Shown: one piece after another, positions 1 through 6,868 of the stretch | How positions within the stretch are numbered: position 1 is the first letter of the stretch | How the letters are laid out: every line of letters starts with the position of its first letter | Source: an uncultured Mesorhizobium sp. | GTDB lineage: Bacteria; Pseudomonadota; Alphaproteobacteria; Rhizobiales; Rhizobiaceae | Length of the DNA stretch: 9,830 nucleotides | Direction of reading: 5' to 3' | NCBI GenBank assembly: GCA_937958475.1 | Contig: CALFXR010000121.1 | Location: 1 to 9,830, forward strand | Made by a program: the position numbers and the translations under genes | The notes under the pieces: model-generated | What the model saw: only the letters and a program-made list of their open reading frames with translations | The model's database searches: none | Told to the model about the DNA's origin: nothing

Positions 1-441
1 TGCCCCGTCGGCGGCGGCGGCCTGATCGGCGGCGTCTCGCTCGCCTTCCACTACCTTTCGCCGGAAACGCAAATCGTCGCCGTCGAACCCCAGGGCTTCA
101 ACGGCATGGGCAACTCGCTCGCCCACGGCGCCATCGAGACCATGCCGCTCGGCGGAAAATCGATCTGCGACGGCCTGATGGCGCGTGCGCCGGGCAAGGC
201 GCCCTTCGCCGCGATGACGCTCGCCGGCGCGCAGGGCCTCGCCGTCGACGATGCGTCCGTGCGACGGGCGATGAAGTTCGCCTTCGAAAGGCTGAAGCTC
301 GTGCTGGAGCCGTCGGGCGCCGCCTCGCTGGCCGGCCTGATGGGCGGAACGATCGACGTCGCCGGCAAGACCGTCCTCGTCATCGCCAGCGGCGGCAACG
401 TCGCGCTCGCCGACTTCGAGAGGCACCTAGCCGATGCTTGA
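1..441 (+). CDS. PLP-dependent serine/threonine dehydratase, C-terminal part (5' end outside window)
   Basis: The reading frame is open from base 1 and ends at TGA 439-441, giving about 146 residues of a protein that is usually about 320 long. The first residues carry the glycine-rich PVGGGGLIGG loop that holds the PLP phosphate in fold-type II enzymes. Further on are EPSGAASLAGL and, near the end, ASGGNV, both typical of the serine/threonine dehydratase (threonine ammonia-lyase) family. Such enzymes deaminate L-serine or L-threonine to a 2-oxo acid in the cytoplasm. The catalytic lysine lies outside the window, so substrate and completeness cannot be judged. The stop codon overlaps the betA start by 8 bases, indicating one transcript and probable translational coupling. 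A role in handling serine made from betaine-derived glycine is possible but is inference. Related alternatives are serine racemase or an EutB-like protein of ectoine breakdown. Confidence 0.85.
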   Translation, partial: CPVGGGGLIGGVSLAFHYLSPETQIVAVEPQGFNGMGNSLAHGAIETMPLGGKSICDGLMARAPGKAPFAAMTLAGAQGLAVDDASVRRAMKFAFERLKLVLEPSGAASLAGLMGGTIDVAGKTVLVIASGGNVALADFERHLADA

Positions 442-2086
442 GGCGGATTTCGTCATCGTCGGTTCCGGCTCCGCCGGTGCCGCCCTCGCCTACCGGCTGG
501 CCGAGGACGGACGCCACAGCGTCATCGTCATCGAGTACGGCGGCACCGATATCGGCCCGCTGATCCAGATGCCCTCGGCGCTGTCCTATCCGATGAACAT
601 GAGGCTCTACGACTGGGGATTCCGCACCGAGCCGGAACCGCATCTCGGCGGCCGCACGCTGGCGACGCCGCGCGGCAAGGTGCTGGGCGGGTCGTCTTCG
701 ATCAACGGCATGGTCTATGTGCGCGGCCATGCCCGCGACTTCGACCACTGGGCCGAGCAGGGTGCTGCCGGCTGGTCGTTCGCCGACGTGCTGCCCTACT
801 TCAAGCGCATGGAGCACGCCCACGGCGGCGAGGAGGGCTGGCGCGGCACCGACGGCCCGCTCCACGTCAACCGTGGACCGCGCCGCAACCCGCTCTACCA
901 CGCCTTCGTCGAGGCGGGGCGCGAGGCGGGCTTCGAGACGACCGAGGACTACAACGGATCGAAGCAGGAAGGCTTCGGCCCGATGGAGCAGACCATCCAC
1001 CAGGGTCGCCGCTGGTCGACGGCTAACGCCTATCTGCGGCCGGCGCTGAAGCGCGGAAACGTTCGTATCGTCAACGGCTTGGCGCGGCGCGTGACGATCG
1101 AGAATCAGCGCGCCACCGGCGTCGAAATTGACGTTAAGAATCAGATTCAGGTCGTTCGCGCACGACGCGAGGTCGTCCTTGCCGCCTCGTCGATCAACTC
1201 GCCGAAACTGCTCCTGCTGTCGGGCGTCGGACCGGCGGAGCATCTCAGGGAAAACGGCATCGCGGTCGTCGCCGACCGGCCGGGCGTCGGCCGGAACCTG
1301 CAGGACCATCTGGAACTCTACATCCAGCAGGAAGCGATCCGGCCGGTCACGCTGCACTCGAAGCTCAACCTGTTCTCGAAGGGGCTGATCGGCGCCGAGT
1401 GGCTGTTCTTCAAGAGCGGTCTCGGCGCGACCAACCATTTCGAATCGGCCGCTTTCATCCGCTCGAAGGCCGGCGTCGACTATCCCGATATCCAGTATCA
1501 TTTCCTGCCCGCGGCGATGCGCTACGACGGCAAGGCCGCGGCGAAGTCGCACGGCTTCCAGGCGCATGTCGGCCCGATGCGCTCGAAGTCGCGCGGCTCG
1601 GTCACCCTGCGCGGTCCCGATCCGCGCGCCATGCCGGTGATCCGCTTCAACTACATGTCGCACCCTGACGACTGGAGCGACTTCCGCCACTGCATCCGGC
1701 TGACCCGCGAGATCTTCGGCCAGGCCGCCTTCGATCCCTACCGCGGCAGGGAGATATCGCCGGGAAGCCACGTCGTCACCGACGATCAGCTCGACGACCA
1801 TATCCGCGAGCACGTCGAGAGCGCCTATCATCCGTGCGGCAGCTGCCGCATGGGCCGCGCCGACGATCCGACGGCGGTGGTCGATGCGGAATGCCGGGTC
1901 ATCGGCGTCGAGGGCCTGCGCGTCGCCGATTCCTCGATCTTCCCGCGCGTCACCAACGGCAATCTGAACGCCCCGTCGATCATGACCGGCGAGAAGGCCG
2001 CCGACCACATCCTCGGCAGGCCGATGCTGCCGCCGTCGAACCAGGAGCCGTGGATCAACCCGCGCTGGCGGGAGAGCGACCGGTGA
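434..2086 (+). CDS. betA: Choline dehydrogenase (GMC oxidoreductase family)
   Basis: This 550-residue FAD enzyme oxidises choline to betaine aldehyde, the first step to the osmoprotectant and nutrient glycine betaine. The N-terminus has the dinucleotide-binding VGSGSAGA motif (about residues 9-16). GMC signature 1 is around residues 79-98 (PRGKVLGGSSSINGMVYVRG) and signature 2 around 252-266 (SSINSPKLLLLSGVG). The catalytic pair is present as His466 in YHPCGSCRMG and Asn510 in NGNLNAPS. The tail SNQEPWINPRW is what I remember from rhizobial BetA, and the length is normal for the family. The ATG overlaps the end of the dehydratase gene, with a GAGAGG ribosome site about 10 bases upstream. One oddity is Tyr35, where the FAD-ribose motif normally reads EAGG and here reads EYGG; the key Glu34 is kept. 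Other GMC alcohol dehydrogenases are possible, but betB nearby makes BetA the best call. Confidence 0.95.
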   Translation: MLEADFVIVGSGSAGAALAYRLAEDGRHSVIVIEYGGTDIGPLIQMPSALSYPMNMRLYDWGFRTEPEPHLGGRTLATPRGKVLGGSSSINGMVYVRGHARDFDHWAEQGAAGWSFADVLPYFKRMEHAHGGEEGWRGTDGPLHVNRGPRRNPLYHAFVEAGREAGFETTEDYNGSKQEGFGPMEQTIHQGRRWSTANAYLRPALKRGNVRIVNGLARRVTIENQRATGVEIDVKNQIQVVRARREVVLAASSINSPKLLLLSGVGPAEHLRENGIAVVADRPGVGRNLQDHLELYIQQEAIRPVTLHSKLNLFSKGLIGAEWLFFKSGLGATNHFESAAFIRSKAGVDYPDIQYHFLPAAMRYDGKAAAKSHGFQAHVGPMRSKSRGSVTLRGPDPRAMPVIRFNYMSHPDDWSDFRHCIRLTREIFGQAAFDPYRGREISPGSHVVTDDQLDDHIREHVESAYHPCGSCRMGRADDPTAVVDAECRVIGVEGLRVADSSIFPRVTNGNLNAPSIMTGEKAADHILGRPMLPPSNQEPWINPRWRESDR

Positions 2087-2087
2087 C

Positions 2088-2107
2088 CGGCGCGCGTCTG
2101 CGCGCTG
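2088..2107. terminator. Possible bidirectional stem-loop between betA and the higA-like gene
   Basis: The 26-base gap between the convergent stops of betA and the antitoxin gene holds GCGCGC-GTCT-GCGCGC, which extends by one G-T and one C-G pair to an 8-pair stem with a 4-base loop. No T-run follows on either strand, so it is not a canonical intrinsic terminator. Its placement between two converging genes is the main argument for it. Confidence 0.3.
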
Positions 2108-2112
2108 TCCCG

Positions 2113-2421
2113 TCAGGATTCGTCGACGATCTCGACGACGAGGCGCTTGCCGACCGCGCGGGCCGCCTTGTCGAGCGTTTCGAGGGACACGGCCGTGTTC
2201 GTCGGATCGATGACGCGATCGAACTGCGAGCGGCTCGTGCCCATCCGCGCTGCCACCTCGCTCTTGGAGAGTTCGCGCTCCTGCCGCGCCTTTTCGATCT
2301 GCCAGGAAAGGACGCGCTTGATCGCTTCGCCATACACCTCGTCCCGCTCGCCGGTCTCTTCGAGAAGATTCTCGAGGCTACCGCCAAGGGGCGCGTTACG
2401 GCCATTCAGCGAATTCGTCAT
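2113..2421 (-). CDS. XRE-type helix-turn-helix antitoxin, HigA-like
   Basis: A 102-residue protein. Residues about 51-90 form a Cro/C1-type helix-turn-helix: SKSEVAARMG is the first helix, SRSQFDRVI the recognition helix, and SLETLDKAARAVG the following helices. The N-terminal 45 residues are charged and probably helical, a plausible toxin-contact region. HigA-type antitoxins bind and neutralise the partner RNase and repress their own promoter. The ATG at 2421 lies 6 bases after the toxin stop, and a GGAACAGG sequence overlapping the end of the toxin gene can act as ribosome site, so the two genes form a toxin-first operon, the usual higBA order. The pair sits antisense between betA and betB. 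A stand-alone regulator is the alternative, but the partner gene makes antitoxin much more likely. Function is inferred from family and arrangement. Confidence 0.8.
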   Translation of the reverse strand: MTNSLNGRNAPLGGSLENLLEETGERDEVYGEAIKRVLSWQIEKARQERELSKSEVAARMGTSRSQFDRVIDPTNTAVSLETLDKAARAVGKRLVVEIVDES

Positions 2422-2427
2422 CTTCGA

Positions 2428-2790
2428 TCACCTGTTCCCTTGTCCGCCGCCGGAGCCACGCCTGAAGTCCTTCAGCCGCTCGCTCGCGAGGCGTATCGCG
2501 TCGTCCTGCCGGCCCTTGCCGTCGATGCCGTGCAAAAGCAGCATGACGCCGCCTTCGACGGCAAAATAGGTCCGCGCCTCGACTTTTCCGGAGCGGATCG
2601 TCGACCTGACCTCGTGGACGCCGTCGCGAAGCGCACGACTGACGGGCATTCCCACCGGCCATCCGAACTCGACGGTGGCGATATCCTTGCCGACGATCTT
2701 GCGATCGGCGCTCGACAGGGAGAGAAGCCAGCTCCTTACCGGTTCACTTCCGGCATCACTGCGGTAAAATCGGGCCACGATCCGCTTCAT
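2428..2790 (-). CDS. RelE/HigB-type toxin (phage Gp49-like family)
   Basis: A 120-residue basic protein resembling the Gp49-like branch of the RelE/ParE toxin superfamily. It has an N-terminal FYRSDAGSEPVRSWL, a middle EFGWPVGMPVSRAL...EVRS and a later VMLLLHGI core. Members of this group are usually mRNA interferases that act at the ribosome and are held in check by the downstream XRE antitoxin. A longer frame begins at a TTG at 2826, but that start would place the 16-base palindrome inside the gene, and the family start (MKRIVARFYRS) matches ATG 2790, so I chose the latter. Its ribosome site is weak. After LLHG, relatives as I remember them carry a Lys-Lys-Thr...Thr-Pro stretch, whereas this protein reads IDGKGRQDDA, so activity may be altered. 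The gene is divergent from betB. Confidence 0.75.
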   Translation of the reverse strand: MKRIVARFYRSDAGSEPVRSWLLSLSSADRKIVGKDIATVEFGWPVGMPVSRALRDGVHEVRSTIRSGKVEARTYFAVEGGVMLLLHGIDGKGRQDDAIRLASERLKDFRRGSGGGQGNR

Positions 2791-2800
2791 TGCCCAATAC

Positions 2801-2816
2801 GTACCGTATACGGTAC
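2801..2816. promoter_or_regulatory. Perfect 16-base palindrome, candidate operator between the higB-like gene and betB
   Basis: GTACCGTATACGGTAC is identical to its own reverse complement over all 16 bases. It lies 10 bases upstream of the toxin ATG (minus strand) and 39 bases upstream of the betB ATG (plus strand), in a visibly AT-richer gap. A dimeric HTH protein is the expected reader. The neighbouring HigA-like antitoxin is the first candidate, by analogy with autoregulated toxin-antitoxin operons. A BetI-type TetR repressor of choline genes is the alternative. No convincing -35/-10 pair is visible on either strand. Confidence 0.6.
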
Positions 2817-2855
2817 CTTTCTGCAACAGAATCGAACACTCGTCGGGGAAAAACC

Positions 2856-4319
2856 ATGAAAGCCCAGCCGAAAGCGTCGCACTACGTCAACGGACGCTAT
2901 GTCGAGGACGAACGCGGCGATCCGCTGCCGGTCATCTACCCGGCGACGGGCGAGACGATCGCCACCCTCCACGCGGCGACCGAAAACGTCGTCGAACTGG
3001 CCGTCGAGGCGGCGCGCGCGGCGCAGCCCGTCTGGGCGCGGATGAAGCCGGTGGAGCGCGGCCGCATCCTCAGGCGCGCGGCCGACATCCTCAGGGCACG
3101 CAACGACGAACTGGCGCGGCTGGAGACCCTCGACACCGGCAAGGCCATCCAGGAAACCCTCGTCGCCGACCCGGCCTCGGCTGCCGACGCGCTGGAGTTC
3201 TTCGGCGGCGCGGTCGCGGCCTTCAACGGCGAGTACGTCGATTTCGGCGGATCCTTCGCCTATACGCGGCGCGAGCCGCTTGGCGTGTGCGTCGGCATCG
3301 GCGCGTGGAACTATCCGATCCAGGGCGCCGGGTGGAAGTCGGCGCCGGCGCTGGCCATGGGCAACGCCATGGTCTTCAAGCCGTCCGAGAACACGCCGCT
3401 GTCGGCGCTGGCGCTGGCCGAGATCTACACCGAGGCCGGGCTTCCCGACGGGCTGTTCAACGTCGTCCAGGGCTACGGCGCGGTCGGCGCGGCACTCGCC
3501 TCGCATCCGGTCGTGGCGAAAGTGTCGCTGACCGGCTCGGTGCCGACGGGCAGGAAGGTGCTGGCGCTGGCCGGCTCGCACATGAAGCATGCCACCATGG
3601 AACTCGGCGGCAAGTCTCCGCTGATCGTCTTCGACGACGCCGACGTCGAGAACGCGGTGGGCGGCGCCATGCTCGGCAATTTCTACTCGACCGGTCAGGT
3701 CTGTTCCAACGGCACCCGCGTCTTCGTCCAGGACGGCATCTACGATCGCTTCCTCGACAGCCTGACGCGCCGGACCAAGGCGATCCGCATCGGCGATCCG
3801 CTCGATCCGGAGACCCAGATGGGGCCGCTGATCAACAAGGCGCAGCACGACAAGGTCAACGGCTACGTCGCCATCGGCCGGCAGGAAGGCGCGACGCTGC
3901 ATTGCGGCGGCGGCATTCCGAGGCTTCAGGGCTTCGAGAACGGCTTCTTCATCGAGCCGACGGTTTTCACCGGCGTCGAGGACGGCATGCGCATCGCCCG
4001 CGAGGAGATCTTCGGTCCCGTCATGGCGGTGCTGCGCTTCTCCGACGAGGACGAGGTCGTCGAGCGCGCCAACGACAGCGAATTCGGCCTTTCCGCCGGC
4101 GTCTTCACGCGCGACCTGCCGCGCGCCCACCGCGTCGTCGGCGATCTCCAGGCCGGCACCTGCTGGATCAACACCTACAATCTGGCGCCGGTCGAGATCC
4201 CGTTCGGCGGCGCCAAGCAGTCCGGCATCGGGCGGGAAAATTCGCTTGCCGCGCTCGGCCACTACTCGCAGCTGAAGTCTGTCTACGTCGAGACCGGCGA
4301 CGTGGTCAGCCCCTACTGA
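2856..4319 (+). CDS. betB: Betaine aldehyde dehydrogenase
   Basis: A 487-residue NAD(P)-dependent aldehyde dehydrogenase, the usual BetB length, that oxidises betaine aldehyde to glycine betaine in the second step after BetA. The catalytic residues are visible: Asn152 in GAWNYPIQ, Glu249 in MELGGKSPL and the nucleophile Cys283 in GQVCSNGTR. The cofactor-region motifs FKPSENTPLSA and LTGSVPTGRK and the late EEIFGPVMAVLRF are also present. The ATG at 2856 was chosen because the YVNGRYV start of the family follows and a GGGGA ribosome site sits 6 bases upstream; the frame is open 66 bases further but without family similarity. Although betA reads in the same direction, 769 bases with an antisense toxin-antitoxin pair separate the two, so betB probably needs a promoter of its own in 2791-2855. 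Another substrate in the ALDH superfamily is possible but unlikely here. Confidence 0.95.
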   Translation: MKAQPKASHYVNGRYVEDERGDPLPVIYPATGETIATLHAATENVVELAVEAARAAQPVWARMKPVERGRILRRAADILRARNDELARLETLDTGKAIQETLVADPASAADALEFFGGAVAAFNGEYVDFGGSFAYTRREPLGVCVGIGAWNYPIQGAGWKSAPALAMGNAMVFKPSENTPLSALALAEIYTEAGLPDGLFNVVQGYGAVGAALASHPVVAKVSLTGSVPTGRKVLALAGSHMKHATMELGGKSPLIVFDDADVENAVGGAMLGNFYSTGQVCSNGTRVFVQDGIYDRFLDSLTRRTKAIRIGDPLDPETQMGPLINKAQHDKVNGYVAIGRQEGATLHCGGGIPRLQGFENGFFIEPTVFTGVEDGMRIAREEIFGPVMAVLRFSDEDEVVERANDSEFGLSAGVFTRDLPRAHRVVGDLQAGTCWINTYNLAPVEIPFGGAKQSGIGRENSLAALGHYSQLKSVYVETGDVVSPY

Positions 4320-4358
4320 ACGCGTCCTCGCCGCGCGCCGGGTTCGCGCTGCGGAAAA

Positions 4359-6605
4359 TCAACTGTCGCCGTCGGCCAGGGCTCCGTTGCGCTTCATGTA
4401 GGCGCTGAGCGCCGTGACGATGTGGTAGAAGATGCTCGCCGGCGCGTCGGTGGCGAGTGAGCGGCCCCGTTCGTCGATCAGGTCGAGCCACAGGCCGCGG
4501 GGTGCGGGATCGAGGTGCCAGCGGAACAGCCGCCCGACCCTGGCCTCGATTTCCGGCTTCAGGTCGGGACCGCCGGTGTCGTCGAGCGCCATCGCCGCCT
4601 TGATCGCCTCGGTCTGCGGCCAGCTGCGCGACGTCCGCTCGAGCGGGATGCCGTCGCGGGAGACCGCGCCGTAGGCCAGACCGGTCGCCCGGTTGAGGCC
4701 GTTGGCGATCGCCGAGGCATAGAGCTTGCGGGCGAAACCGATCAGGTCCTTCTGGCCGCTCTGCCGGGCGAATTCGACGAGCAGCGCCGCCCATTCGAAA
4801 TGGTGCCCAGGCTCGGTCCACTGTCCCTTCTCGCCTGTCGCCGGTTTCCAGTCGTCGTCGAAATATTCGCCGATCGTCCACGAGTCCGCGTCGAAGAAGT
4901 GGCTGCGGAACAGGTCGATGATCCGCGCGGCGCGGCGCAGGTACTGCCGGTTTCCGGTCGCCTCGTGCCAGGCGAGGAACGCCTCGAGCAGATGCATGTG
5001 GGGATTGGTCCGGCGCAGCCCCTGCCCCTGCGACGTCTCCAGGAAGCCGCGCATGTTATGGTCCTCGAGCGCCTCGTCGAGGAATGCGAAGGTCTCTTCG
5101 CCGAGCCGCAGCGCTTCGGTGTTGCCCGCCCGGTGCGCGTGTGCCAGCGCCAGCAGTACGCAGGCGTGGTCGTAGGCGTCTTCCGTCGGGTCGACGACCG
5201 TGCCGTCGATGGCGAGCGTTCGTACCCATCCGCCGCCGGGCGTGCGCCCTTTGGCCGAGATGAACTCGACGCCGTGGGCGACGAGCCGGTCGGCCGGTCC
5301 GTCCCAGCCATACAGCTTGGCGACCGAGAAGGCGAAGATCTGCCGCGCCATGGTGCGCATGCGCTTCGGCCTGAGCACCGGCCGCCCGTCGAAGCCCAGG
5401 GCCTCGTAGTACCCGCCGTGCCGCGTGTCGATGGCCAACGACGACCACACCGGCAGCGCCTCCTCAAACAGCCAATGCCTCACGCGCGGCATCCAGGCGC
5501 CGTTTCGCAGCACGCGGTCCTGGGAGGGGGTGTAGCGCGTCTCCAGGCGCCCGTTCTTCTCCAGTTCTTCCACGATCTTCTTGACGTGCTGGCTGTGGCT
5601 GACGGGTGCCACGAAGGTGGCGTCGGCCGTGGATACCACGGCCATGTCGCGAAGGCCGATGGCGGTGACCAGGCGGCCGTCGCTGCGCAGGTAGGAGTTT
5701 TCGCAGTCCAGCGCGACAATGTCGCCGACGACGACGTTGCCGTCACCGTCCGACGGGCCTACGTCGAGCAGCGATTGCCAGGATCCGAGATCGTTCCAGC
5801 GGAAGCTGGCGCGAACCATGGCGATGCCGTGCAGCCGTTCGACGACGGCATAGTCGATGGAGGTCGACGGGACCGCCTCGTAGCGGGCGAGCGGCAGGTA
5901 TAGGCCTGATACCTCTCGGTTGGCCGCGCGGAAGGCGGCCTCGACGCCGTTCCAGATGTCCGGCCTCAGGCGCAGGAAGGCGTCGCGCATGGTCCCGGCA
6001 CGGAACAGGAAGATGCCCGCGTTCCAGTAGAAGTTGCCTGCTGCGAGATAGGCCTCCGCCCGCTGCAGGTCGGGCTTCTCGACGAAGCGGGCGACGTCCG
6101 CCACGTCGACGTCGCCCGACGCCGCGGTCTCGATGTAGCCATAGCCGGTCTCCGGGTGTACCGGGCGGATGCCGAATACGACGAGGCGTCCTGCCAGCGC
6201 AGCCGGCACCCCGCGTTCGATCGTCGCCCAGAACTGGTGATCCGTGGAAATTTCGTGATCGGACGGCACGACGAGCACGAGGTCGTCCCCGTACAATGCA
6301 AGGGCGTGCATTGCCGCCACAGCCACCGCGGCAGCCGTATTGCGGCCGGTCGGCTCGAAGATGGCGCCGTCGATGTCCAGTCCGGCGAGGTCGTCGCGGA
6401 CGAGGGCGGCGTGGCGTTCCGAGGCAATGACGAAGACCGGCGTCTCGCCTTCCACGCGCGCCTTCAGGCGCCGCACCGTCTTGGACAGCATCGAGCCGTT
6501 GCCGGCGAGATCATGAAACTGCTTCGGATTGTCCTCGCGCGACAAGGGCCACAAGCGCGAGCCGACGCCGCCGCTCATGACGAAACAGGCGATCCGTTCC
6601 CGCAT
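4359..6605 (-). CDS. Fusion of mannose-1-phosphate guanylyltransferase and AGE-family mannose(-6-phosphate) isomerase
   Basis: A 748-residue two-domain protein. Residues 1-350 are a GDP-mannose pyrophosphorylase: SGGVGSRLWPLSRE...PKQF (11-30), FEPTGRNT (83-90), PSDHEI (114-119), FVEKP (174-178), WNAGIF (194-199), SIDYAVVE (249-256), WNDLGSW (270-276) and HSQHVKKIVEEL (337-348). Residues about 372-745 are an N-acylglucosamine 2-epimerase (AGE/RnBP) barrel with NPHMHLLEA (534-542), EPGHHFEW (598-605) and WPQTEA (662-667), which include the conserved active-site His and Glu positions. The AGE family includes mannose isomerases and, in rhizobia, a reported phosphomannose isomerase. One polypeptide could therefore make mannose-6-phosphate and later GDP-mannose for surface polysaccharide; phosphomannomutase is not in the window. 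ATG 6605 is chosen because it directly precedes RERIACFVMSGG and has GGAGG about 14 bases upstream; an upstream extension of 31 codons is open but unlike the family. Isomerase specificity is inference. Confidence 0.85.
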   Translation of the reverse strand: MRERIACFVMSGGVGSRLWPLSREDNPKQFHDLAGNGSMLSKTVRRLKARVEGETPVFVIASERHAALVRDDLAGLDIDGAIFEPTGRNTAAAVAVAAMHALALYGDDLVLVVPSDHEISTDHQFWATIERGVPAALAGRLVVFGIRPVHPETGYGYIETAASGDVDVADVARFVEKPDLQRAEAYLAAGNFYWNAGIFLFRAGTMRDAFLRLRPDIWNGVEAAFRAANREVSGLYLPLARYEAVPSTSIDYAVVERLHGIAMVRASFRWNDLGSWQSLLDVGPSDGDGNVVVGDIVALDCENSYLRSDGRLVTAIGLRDMAVVSTADATFVAPVSHSQHVKKIVEELEKNGRLETRYTPSQDRVLRNGAWMPRVRHWLFEEALPVWSSLAIDTRHGGYYEALGFDGRPVLRPKRMRTMARQIFAFSVAKLYGWDGPADRLVAHGVEFISAKGRTPGGGWVRTLAIDGTVVDPTEDAYDHACVLLALAHAHRAGNTEALRLGEETFAFLDEALEDHNMRGFLETSQGQGLRRTNPHMHLLEAFLAWHEATGNRQYLRRAARIIDLFRSHFFDADSWTIGEYFDDDWKPATGEKGQWTEPGHHFEWAALLVEFARQSGQKDLIGFARKLYASAIANGLNRATGLAYGAVSRDGIPLERTSRSWPQTEAIKAAMALDDTGGPDLKPEIEARVGRLFRWHLDPAPRGLWLDLIDERGRSLATDAPASIFYHIVTALSAYMKRNGALADGDS

Positions 6606-6746
6606 ATGCGCCGACGCTCCCTCCGCTTGCCAAGCAAGCCCGATATTGCGGCTGAATACCAGACAAAGGTTGCGCAATGACGAAGCGCGTGCCGCCATCT
6701 CGGGAGCACGCTCTCATATCGTATTGGAAATAGCCGGCTTTCGCAC
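6606..6746. other. Upstream region of the GMP-AGE fusion gene
   Basis: This stretch lies between the fusion gene start (minus strand) and the tRNA promoter (plus strand). It holds a small inverted repeat GCTTG-CCAAG-CAAGC at 6625-6639, just upstream of the fusion's ribosome site, and the palindrome TTGCGCAA near 6670. I could not find a minus-strand -35/-10 pair with acceptable spacing. The promoter of the fusion gene should be here unless the gene starts further upstream. Confidence 0.35.
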
Positions 6747-6775
6747 TTGCAGGATCATCGTATGGCGGCTATATG
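6747..6775 (+). promoter_or_regulatory. Candidate sigma-70 promoter of the tRNA-Pro gene
   Basis: TTGCAG (6747-6752) and TATATG (6770-6775) are separated by exactly 17 bases, and transcription would begin near 6782, about 10 bases before the mature tRNA 5' end. This is the spacing and position expected for a tRNA gene. The match to consensus is partial (3 of 6 and 4 of 6), so the call rests on spacing and position. Confidence 0.55.
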
Positions 6776-6791
6776 CACGCCCGTCTGGTCG

Positions 6792-6868
6792 CGGAGTGTA
6801 GCGCAGCCTGGTAGCGCACATCGTTCGGGACGATGGGGTCGCAGGTTCAAATCCTGCCACTCCGACCA
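6792..6868 (+). tRNA. tRNA-Pro (anticodon CGG)
   Basis: A complete 77-base cloverleaf. The acceptor stem CGGAGTG/CACTCCG pairs over all 7 bases. The D arm has GCGC/GCGC around AGCCTGGTA. The anticodon stem CATCG/CGATG encloses the 7-base loop TTCGGGA, with anticodon CGG at 6826-6828, which reads the proline codon CCG. The T arm is GCAGG-TTCAAAT-CCTGC. A73 and CCA are encoded, ending at 6868. The CCG codon is expected to be heavily used in such GC-rich DNA. No att-like repeat or integrase was seen beside it. Confidence 0.97.

Noticed and set aside
380..2008. Long open frame (542 codons) on the minus strand opposite betA
   Set aside because: It has no recognisable motif, is rich in Arg, Ala, Val and Asp as expected from the complement of GC-rich codons, and lies exactly over a well-supported betA.
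2790..2819. betB promoter with TTGCCC (2790-2795) and TACCTT (2814-2819), 18-base spacing
   Set aside because: The -10 matches consensus at only 3 positions and several equally weak options exist nearby, so I did not list it.
2787..4262. Long open frame on the minus strand opposite betB
   Set aside because: Antisense shadow of betB caused by GC3 bias; composition is Arg/Ala/Asp-rich and no family is recognisable.
4333..4349. Stem GCGCG/CGCGC with 7-base loop between betB and the fusion gene as terminator
   Set aside because: Only 5 pairs and no T-run on either strand; in such GC-rich DNA this is weak evidence.
4515..5903. 462-codon plus-strand frame opposite the GMP-AGE fusion
   Set aside because: Shadow frame; all expected sugar nucleotide and AGE motifs are in the minus-strand frame.
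6792..6868. tRNA-Pro as a genomic island attachment site
   Set aside because: No integrase gene and no duplicated tRNA 3' end is visible in the window; both flanks look like ordinary chromosomal genes.
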